NCBI GenBank assembly: GCA_021234155.1
Contig: JAJEKV010000008.1
Span: forward strand, 10,160,740-10,224,739
DNA length: 64,000 bases
Direction of reading: 5' to 3'
Source: Isoetes taiwanensis
Taxonomy: Eukaryota > Streptophyta > Lycopodiopsida > Isoetales > Isoetaceae
Shown here: piece by piece, positions 57,276 through 64,000 of the stretch
Position numbering within the stretch: position 1 is the stretch's first letter
Layout: every line of letters starts with the position of its first letter
Program-made: the position numbers and the translations under genes
The notes under the pieces: generated by a model
What the model was told of the DNA's origin: nothing
What the model saw: only the letters and a program-made list of their open reading frames with translations
Databases searched by the model: none

Positions 57276-57764
57276 ATGGACTACGTTGGCCGACTAGCAT
57301 GGTACATGGGAGGCGAGCAATGGGATCCCCAGGTTCCTTACCCTCTCTTGGATCCTATGTTGCAGAGTTCAGTCGACCTCATCGATAATATGCGCGCCCA
57401 CCCTGACTATGCGACCTTTGTAGAGTTCTATGATGAGGAAATATTGCCGGAAGCGGAATTCTTTGGGGAACCGCCCCAACCTTATCTTCACAGAGATATT
57501 GTGGAGCATATGTTGGGAGATGATTGCCACAGCTATGACATCCTCAAGGGCATCATCAGACGTGCTAAGCACGCTCCCATTATCGATTGTGGCTCTAATG
57601 GGCTATACTTTGAAGCCCAGTTTGCCCTTGCTCTTATTATGGACAGGTATGTAGATGAATGCGACACCGCTTTAGAGCAAGCTAAGGCCCCACTTCCTCG
57701 AGATCGAGGAGGAGGATGGCAGATAAACTTTGCTGATTTTTATGCGATGGAAGGAGTTAGCTAA
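57276..57764 (+). CDS. Unknown acidic ORF upstream of gag
   Basis: 162 codons from the ATG at 57276 (the frame opens at 57159, but the earlier 39 residues are hydrophobic and unlike the rest). Aromatic- and acid-rich: DYVGRLAWYMGGEQWDP, DYATFVEFYDEEILPEAEFF, HRDIVEHMLGDD, FALALIMDRYVDECDTALEQ. No known domain is recognised. It is on the same strand as gag-pol and belongs to the Ty3-type element, possibly an extra ORF of the kind found upstream of gag in Ogre-type elements. Confidence 0.45.
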   Translation: MDYVGRLAWYMGGEQWDPQVPYPLLDPMLQSSVDLIDNMRAHPDYATFVEFYDEEILPEAEFFGEPPQPYLHRDIVEHMLGDDCHSYDILKGIIRRAKHAPIIDCGSNGLYFEAQFALALIMDRYVDECDTALEQAKAPLPRDRGGGWQINFADFYAMEGVS

Positions 57765-58026
57765 AGAGAGGCCTTTACCTCGTAGTAAGGGCCAAGCACT
57801 TGTGGGATTGAGTTAAGCTTGCTACCATCAAGGTTGGGGATCGGGATTACTTGCTGTGGCGACATTCAATGGGCGTATCGGCATATCGCCAATAAGGGTA
57901 TGAGAGGACCGCTCACCTTACGTATGAGCTGGCGAATATTGTCGAGGTCAGCATGATTTCATTGATTACTCTCGCCCCAATTATGCGCCCGGAGATACAT
58001 CAGCTGCTCAACTATCAACCTCACGG

Positions 58027-58687
58027 ATGTTGAGCCTATCAACACACTCTTGTCCTTGCGCCCGATTAATGATTGAGGTACCCCATCTTCGGTTCACGAA
58101 TCGGCTTTCCGAACTTCTGGGGCCACATGTGCCCAACATCAACGGCGTCGTCGTCGTCAAGCTGGAAGACGACCCAACCATGGAGGATTTATGTGATGAG
58201 AGTCAGTATGCTCAGGAAGAGAAGGATTTTGCCATGGAGGAGGAGCTGCCCCGAAACTTGGAGTCCGAGTTGGCCTCTTCAACCCATCCGATGGTTCAGG
58301 GGTTGAAATGCCATATTACTCGATTCTTCCTGTCGGCTTTCACAAGCAGACAGGTTCTCTTCTTTGCTAAGGCAATTGCCCCTGAAGCGGTAATTTGTAT
58401 GGGCATTAAGGGCACTTTCCACCACAGCGGGCCACAAGAAATTAGCTCCTAACCTTGAGCAGATCATCCTAGTGAACCGCGACCTTGCCATTGCAGTGTT
58501 TGACCATGAGATTGGTTCTTGGATAAACATGAGTCTGCTGGTTGCGGCGCCATTGGCTACAAATGTTCCTCCAGAAATAGCTTCATCAGCTGCCTCATCA
58601 GTTAATCCTAGCATGTTACTCCTACAGCATCGACCAGAGCCCCAGTTTGATACTCAACCACAAGATGTTGACGGATCGACCTCTTAG
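58027..58687 (+). pseudogene. Broken unknown ORF upstream of gag
   Basis: The frame 58027-58452 (141 aa: FTNRLSELLGPHVPNINGVVV, EDDPTMEDLCDESQYAQEEKDF) and then 58472-58687 (71 aa: VFDHEIGSWINMSLLVAAP, ending QPQDVDGSTS) look like parts of one protein separated by a frameshift. Not recognised. Probably a continuation of the preceding ORF. Confidence 0.4.
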
Positions 58688-58934
58688 TTTTAGGTTTCAT
58701 TGGGTCATCGTATGAAATTTTGTTAATTTTGATTGGCATTACCTCTAGTGGGCCAACACCAAAATCTATGTACTGTTTTCAATTTTATATATATTCAGGA
58801 TATCTTCTTCTGTTTCTTGCACTGTTGAAAATCATTCCATTGTTTTCTCCTTTCAATGATTAATTATTTTCCTTAAAGCTCGAGTGGAAGGAAAGTGTTT
58901 TCAATGTATATATAATTATTCCTGTCGTCTTGCA

Positions 58935-59498
58935 GAAGAAACACTTGAGGAATACCAAGACAAGATCACCGATCTGATAAGAATGGATGAACAGGGACCT
59001 CCTGAACAGGATTATGGGGAACGGTACAACGAGTATCCTGAACGGGAAGTTGACGTGGACATAGCGGAGCTTAGGGTGCCGGAACAACCTTACGATCCTG
59101 ACAAGGGCATGGAAGTAGTTACTCTTCTTCGAGAACGTGCTTACGATGATCTGAGATGGACTCTTTCCCGTACTTGGGATTATTGGAATATGACCCCACA
59201 TCAAGCTTTTGATGATGCTAATGATCATCTCTGGCAAATCTTTCACGCCTTTGCGAGGCTCTTCAACCTTCCGATTATTAGCTCCCCACTTGGGATTATC
59301 AACCCGTTATTATCGGGCTTGGGGCACGCTACAAGCTCGTCGAGAGCTGTGCGTGAGAGTGTGCGCTATCTTAGTCATGTATCCCACGCAAAACCCTTAA
59401 GCCACAATTTCCAGTTTTGTGTGTTCCTATGCTTCACCATGGCTAGGAAATGGCTTGTATCAGGCCTCTTTATGTATTATATACCTAAAAGTTTGTAA
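58935..59498 (+). CDS. Unknown ORF after a possible splice acceptor
   Basis: 187 codons from about 58937 to the stop at 59496-59498, preceded by a good acceptor (pyrimidine-rich, TTGCAG at 58929-58934). N-terminus is acidic (EETLEEYQDKITDLIRMDEQ), then LRVPEQPYDPDKGMEVV, a tryptophan-rich helical stretch (LRWTLSRTWDYWNMTPHQA, HLWQIFHAFARLFNLP) and a hydrophobic end. No family recognised. Same strand as gag-pol. Confidence 0.4.
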   Translation, partial: EETLEEYQDKITDLIRMDEQGPPEQDYGERYNEYPEREVDVDIAELRVPEQPYDPDKGMEVVTLLRERAYDDLRWTLSRTWDYWNMTPHQAFDDANDHLWQIFHAFARLFNLPIISSPLGIINPLLSGLGHATSSSRAVRESVRYLSHVSHAKPLSHNFQFCVFLCFTMARKWLVSGLFMYYIPKSL

Positions 59499-59849
59499 CT
59501 GTGTTCCATATAAACTTCTTTGATGTAACCGTTATCTCGCTTGTAAATTGAATCTTCCGTCCTTTTCCGTGTTCACTTTGTGTTTCTTGATACTACTCGG
59601 AATGACTTTGTTATAACACTTAGCGTTATCGTACTCTTTCTTATATCATCGTATGTTTAATATAGGCGTTACGCAATGCCGCTGGCGAGACACCCTCAAA
59701 CGCCGATTCGGTTAACACCGAACAAGAATTGATCTTCGATGAAAAGACGGTTAGGCTGAATTACGGGCCCACGTCTTGCATGCTAACCCACCACGGCATG
59801 TACAACGGGGCCTTGCCGGAGTTACCTCCGTTACCACCTAGTCCACCTA

Positions 59850-60953
59850 CACGGTAGCCGTCCCCACCACGAACTAGTCACTGTACGCGTAAAGAGGTCC
59901 CCTCTAAACGCCCGGAGCTCCTCTAGAGGCGATTGCCACCTCTTCAAAAGTCGCCCCAGTGTCAGGTCATCATCAGCATCATCCCGGTGGCCATGCAAAG
60001 CTGGGGATAAGGAATACCGCAAGGCAGTTGATCTGACCATAACTAGTATATGGAAGAATAGGAAATTGGCCGTTTTTGATGGGAAATCTAGAGGCGGCTT
60101 TGAATGCCGAATCAGGCTGACCCGAAATGAAGGAGTTCGCGGGTCCTATGGCATGACAGAGAAGGATACGAGAAAGGTTGCCACCACAAACCTTACCGGA
60201 GCTGCCCGTATTTGGTGGAAGGGCTATGCGAGCCAAACATATCGGACAGGAGTAGATGCAACTTGGAAAGTTTGCCAAGGCCTTCAAATCGCATTATGTG
60301 CCTCGTGCACATAAATGCCAGCAGATCCAGACTTTCTACGGTTGGGCGAGAAGAGTATGTCTGTATGAGGCCTACGGATGAGTTCATGCGCTGAGACCGT
60401 ATGTACCTGGTATGAATGAGAAAAGGGCGGTGGAGGGCTATATTGAGGGTTTGGCACCATCGATCAAAGCGGATGGTTAAGGCCATCGACCCAAATCGAT
60501 CGATTCTGGCGAGGCTAAAGCATTGAGCCTCGAGGAGGACATACCAAGAAATCAGTATCCACGTCCTGCTCCTTACTCGCAGCCACGGCCGTCCACACCG
60601 TACAAACCCCGCTCTCCAAGTCCGGGGCCCTCGCTTGCGTGAGAACTCTTACGGTCGCCCGGGAGAAGAAAGTCGCTTTAACACGCCGGATAAGCGGAAC
60701 AATGCGGGTAAGGAAGTTGAAACCTCTTTGATCCATTCCTAAAGAGGCCAGAGAACAATTTGCGGGATAAGGCATGTTACAGGTGTATGAGGCGGGACAC
60801 TTCATGCGAATTGCCCATATGTTACCGGGACGCCCTTGGTGGCCATGGCGACCTTTGGGGCGATATTGAGTCAACATTACTGGCGGCGAGGGCGCTCCGA
60901 AAGTACATTCACAGTGCGTCTCATATCCTTGCGGCTATAGAAACCGGCAATCT
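59850..60953 (+). pseudogene. Ty3-type gag remnant
   Basis: Broken frames: 60066-60314 carries VFDGKSRGGFECRIRLTRNE and TNLTGAARIWWK, the retrotransposon gag core (F-x-G, A-x-x-W-W). Degenerate sequence then leads to a zinc-knuckle-like CYRCMRRDTSC near 60776-60810. Frameshifts in every few hundred bases make it non-functional. Gag would form the particle and bind element RNA. Confidence 0.7.
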
Positions 60954-61440
60954 TTGAAAGTCAACCTCTTTGTCATTTCCACCATAGGCCAAATAGGCGG
61001 TAAGCCTTTTGTAATTCTTATGGATACGGGGAGTACACATAATTTTGCTTCTCCTAGAATGGCCCAGGTCCTCCAACCTGGAAACCCTAAGGTCACGACC
61101 AAGAGACCTGTCACTTTAGCCGATGGTAAGGTTAGACATACTCATGGTGCGTCGCATCAACCTTAAGATGCGGTTACCCCAGCGCACCGGTTGCTATGGG
61201 TGCGAATTAATGGATATTGGCAAATCGACCTCATTGTTGGAATGGAATTCTTGGCATCTGCAAAAGCCAACATAGGCTGCGAGAGAGAAGTTACCTTCAA
61301 CGCGGATAATGGAGCCGATGTAACTATAAAAGGTGAACCATTCAACCCTATCATGCGATCTATGTCCATTCGACGGTTAGATAAAGCTATACGCCAAGCA
61401 AAAGCTCCTCGCCTTATTAGACTTGCTTCCATTGAGTCAG
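60954..61440 (+). pseudogene. Ty3-type aspartic protease
   Basis: 60954-61166 contains FVILMDTGSTHNFASP, the retropepsin active site (DTGST) of Ty3 elements. A second frame 61191-61448 has the matching DLIVGMEFLASAKANIGC (flap and C-terminal end), but a frameshift near 61160 separates them. It would cleave the gag-pol polyprotein. Confidence 0.85.
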
Positions 61441-61559
61441 GAGGCTAAGCAAAACCAAGTAATAAACACCTTACCACGGGGGATTGCCAGTATTCTCCAT
61501 GAATTTAGCGATCTTTTCCCGGCGAGATCGAAGCTCCCCTCCTTTTAGAGGGGTAGAAT

Positions 61560-62826
61560 GTGAGATAGCTTTAGAGCCGGGCACTAAGCCTACCCGACAA
61601 AGGCCCCGCACCGTATGAGTCCCCAGAGTTGGCGAGCTTAAGAAGCAACTTCAAGAGCTGCTAAACCTAGGTTTTATTTGACCTAGCGTTTTGCCCTTTG
61701 CGCCCTATTCTTTTGTAAAGAAAAGGACGGCTCCTTGAGAATGTGTATTGATTATCGGCAACTCAACAAGCATACCATCAAAAATCGCTATGCTTTGCTG
61801 AGAGCAGATGATCTAATGGACCAGTTGCAAGGGGCCAAATATTTTTCAAAGATTGACCTTCGCTCGGGATATCATCAGATAAGGATTAAAGAGGAGGACA
61901 TCCATAAATCTGCTTTTCGCACTAGATATGGGCATTATGAGTTTACCGTTATGCCTTTCGGATTAACTAATGCCCCCCATAGCGTTTATGCGGTTAATGA
62001 GCGATGTTTTCCGACAATACTTGGATGATTTTGTTGTCATTTTCTTTGACAACATTCTCATCTGATAAGACTCTAGAAGAGCATGAGAAACATCTTAAAT
62101 TGGCCCTACAAAAGTTAAGACGTCATCAGCTATTTGCCAAGTTCTCTAAGTGCAAGTTTGCCACTCCAAAGGTTGACTATTTGGGCCATATCATTTCTGC
62201 AGAGGGAATTGCTACAGATCCAGCAAAAATAGAGGCCGTAAGGGAATGGCCTATTCCAGAAAATGTCTCCGAGGTCCGAAGTTTCTTGGGATTAGCGGGA
62301 TACTATCGAAAGTTTGTAAAGGATTTTGCAAGGATTGCAGCACCTCTTACAAACCTTACAAAGCATGAGAAGGTGAAGGATTGGATGGAGCACTGGAAGA
62401 CTAAGGTTCAGGGAAATTTCCAGCAGCTTAAAGATGCCTTAACCTCAGCACCCGTTCTCACGTTGCCCGATCCTGATAAGGATAAACTAGTGGCCACAGA
62501 TGCAAGTAAAATCGCCACTGGTGGGGTTCTAATGCAGGAGGGGAGGGTTATTGCTTATGATTCAAAGAAGATGAACGAGACGGAACAGCGATACCCTACC
62601 CATGATCAAGAGTTGTTAGCTGTTGTTCGCGCCTTGCGAATATGGAGACACTACCTCCTTGGTAGAAGATTCCAGTTGGACACGGATCACCAAAGTCTCC
62701 GTTATTTATCCACCCAACCGAACCTCAACCTCCGTCAGAGGAGATGGATGGAATTTCTTGAAGAATATGATTTTGAGATCATGTATAAGCCTGGAAAGCA
62801 CAATGTGGTTGCGGATGCATTGTCAC
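61560..62826 (+). pseudogene. Ty3-type reverse transcriptase and RNase H
   Basis: 61735-62028 begins [19 protein letters not shown] and includes [16 protein letters not shown] (catalytic Asp of motif A) and [10 protein letters not shown] frameshift near 62010 falls at the YxDD active site. 62004-62826 continues with [38 protein letters not shown], then RNase H with [37 protein letters not shown] and NVVADALS. The overall lineage is chromovirus-like by motif and PBS type, but no chromodomain is in view. The hAT MITE cuts the frame after ADALS. Confidence 0.9.
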
Positions 62827-63316
62827 CATGGAAAAAATTAGTGGCTAAACTTAGCTAAATGGCGAAATTTTGGCCTTGTTTGGAAAAACATTGGCTAAAC
62901 TATGGCCCTTTTTGGGCTAAAAAAAATAAAATATTAGCCAAGTCTATTTCACGCCCCACCTCCATTTCGTCCGACTTTAGCTAATCGCAAGAAAGTGTAA
63001 CTGCCAAAATTTGGAAAGTGTAGCCAAAGCTTAGAAGCTTTTATGTCAAATTTTAGTGTAATTTAGCCAAATTGTCCTATAGCCTTTATATTTATTATGG
63101 TCAGTTAATATTTAGGTCTTGAATTAGTGCAAAATAGTCAAAAGATAAAAGATTTTTGTTTTTTTTAACAAAAGTTTAGCCAAACGTAAGAAAGTACAGG
63201 TGGCAAAATTTAGAAAGTTTAGCTAAACATTAGAAGCTTTCACCTCAATTTTTGGCATACTTTAGCCAAGTCTATTTTACCACTTTGAATATAAAAGTTC
63301 CTTAATTTTTTCCCTG
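62827..63316. mobile_element. hAT MITE, 490 bp, inside the pol frame
   Basis: Termini CATGGAAAAAATTAG (left) and, inverted at right, CAGGGAAAAAATTAA; CAGGG is the usual hAT end. Target duplication ATTGTCAC (8 bp) at 62819-62826 and 63317-63324. The interior is non-coding and AT-rich with two copies of a roughly 90-bp TTTAGC-rich phrase (about 62970-63060 and 63165-63250). Confidence 0.9.
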
Positions 63317-64000
63317 ATTGTCACGCCATCCCTCGGTAACCCGAACCCATTGTAACGCAATTTCTACACTCACCAGTGAGTTTGGGAAACAGATAGAACA
63401 GACTTTGGCCACGGATCCCGAGTTTTGTGAAATCTGGGCTAGTTTGAGTAAGGAGGCACGCACTGATAAAGAACGCGAAGCTTTCCGTTCATATAAGAAA
63501 GAGGGCAATTTGTTGTATCACAAGGATAAGTTATGTGTACCTCGACTTCGGTGCGTAAGTTAATCCTCCATGACACGCACAACTTGACCCTATAATTTGG
63601 ACATGCGGGTTTTATGAAGACCTATTTTAAAATCCGCTCTAGTTACTTTTGGCCTTCCATGAAGAAGGATATTGCTAGATACATTAAGCGTTGTCAAGTG
63701 TGTCGACAAACCAAAGGCGGAGCAACTAAGAGTTCGGGAGAGCTGCAGCCTTTGGATGTGCCCCACGCAAAATGGGAAGTAATAACCATGGATTTCATTG
63801 TGGGCCTTCCACGAACTCTCCGTGGCTATGATGCATTAATGGTGGTCGTCGACAAATTGTCAAAAATGGCTCACTTCTTGCCATGTCATTACCCGCAAAC
63901 GAACGCTTCGACACCGCCTTGCTTTTCGCAAAGGAGATCTTCGGTTTTACCGCGGAATGCCACGGGTTATTGTATCCGGCGGGGATCCCAAATTTGTAAG
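63317..64000 (+). pseudogene. Ty3-type integrase, cut by window end
   Basis: Without the MITE the frame continues directly from RNase H into the linker (63318-63563). Then, with frameshifts, come a zinc-binding region (H and H near 63570-63610, C-QVC at about 63697-63706) and the integrase core start (ITMDFIVGLP, first catalytic Asp; VVVDKLSKMAHFLP). The window ends inside the core domain, so the rest and the 3' LTR are not visible. Confidence 0.85.

Overview
The window is nuclear DNA of a land plant with a large, repeat-rich genome. Evidence: one intact plant-specific LRR receptor kinase with its conserved short intron, a plant Helitron, Ty3 and Ty1-type LTR retroelements primed by initiator Met-tRNA, several LINE families and MITEs, and very few host genes in 64 kb. 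The receptor is of the PXY/TDR type, so a vascular plant is likely. The long mosaic of old transposons suits a gymnosperm, fern or lycophyte better than a compact angiosperm genome, but the sequence does not settle this.

Layout. 1-5.5 kb is a broken, window-truncated copy of the receptor kinase locus plus 3' flank; the intact original is at 21.2-27.2 kb. 5.5-12.7 kb holds low-information AT-rich DNA, a Helitron 3' end, a tRNA-like SINE candidate, two LINE fragments, a three-copy 170-bp satellite and a long CT tract. 12.8-19.1 kb is a nest: an element with 145-bp LTRs, containing a minus-strand LINE, with its right LTR split by a complete 2.1-kb non-autonomous LTR element flanked by GACAC target duplications. 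19.1-24.3 kb is upstream DNA and the intact kinase gene (two exons, about 996 aa). 25.0-27.2 kb is a cluster of inverted-repeat elements, including a MULE-type MITE with a 9-bp target duplication. 27.5-31.8 kb is a graveyard of minus-strand LINEs and duplicated Ty1/copia gag remnants. 32.4-37.6 kb has gene remnants of unnamed families that look transposon-borne. 38.05-45.33 kb is a nearly complete minus-strand Helitron with both termini and a frameshifted Rep-helicase. 45.4-46.7 kb has one unknown ORF and a PPR gene scrap.

46.7 kb to the right edge appears to be one very large Ty3-type retrotransposon on the plus strand: a 1.6-kb 5' LTR, PBS, leader hairpins, ORFs of unknown function, a histone H3-like coding region, more unknown ORFs, then gag, protease, RT-RNase H and integrase, leaving the window before any 3' LTR. 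It is interrupted by a 6.7-kb TIR element full of palindromic tandem arrays (50.36-57.10 kb) and by a 490-bp hAT MITE inside the RNase H-integrase junction (62.83-63.32 kb).

The only clearly functional host gene is the receptor kinase. The observations most worth following are the H3-like ORF inside a retroelement, the array of covarying hairpins at the 3' end of the nested LTR element, the covarying 3' stem-loop shared by six LINE copies, and the indel-rich copy of the kinase locus at the left edge, which may be an assembly artefact.
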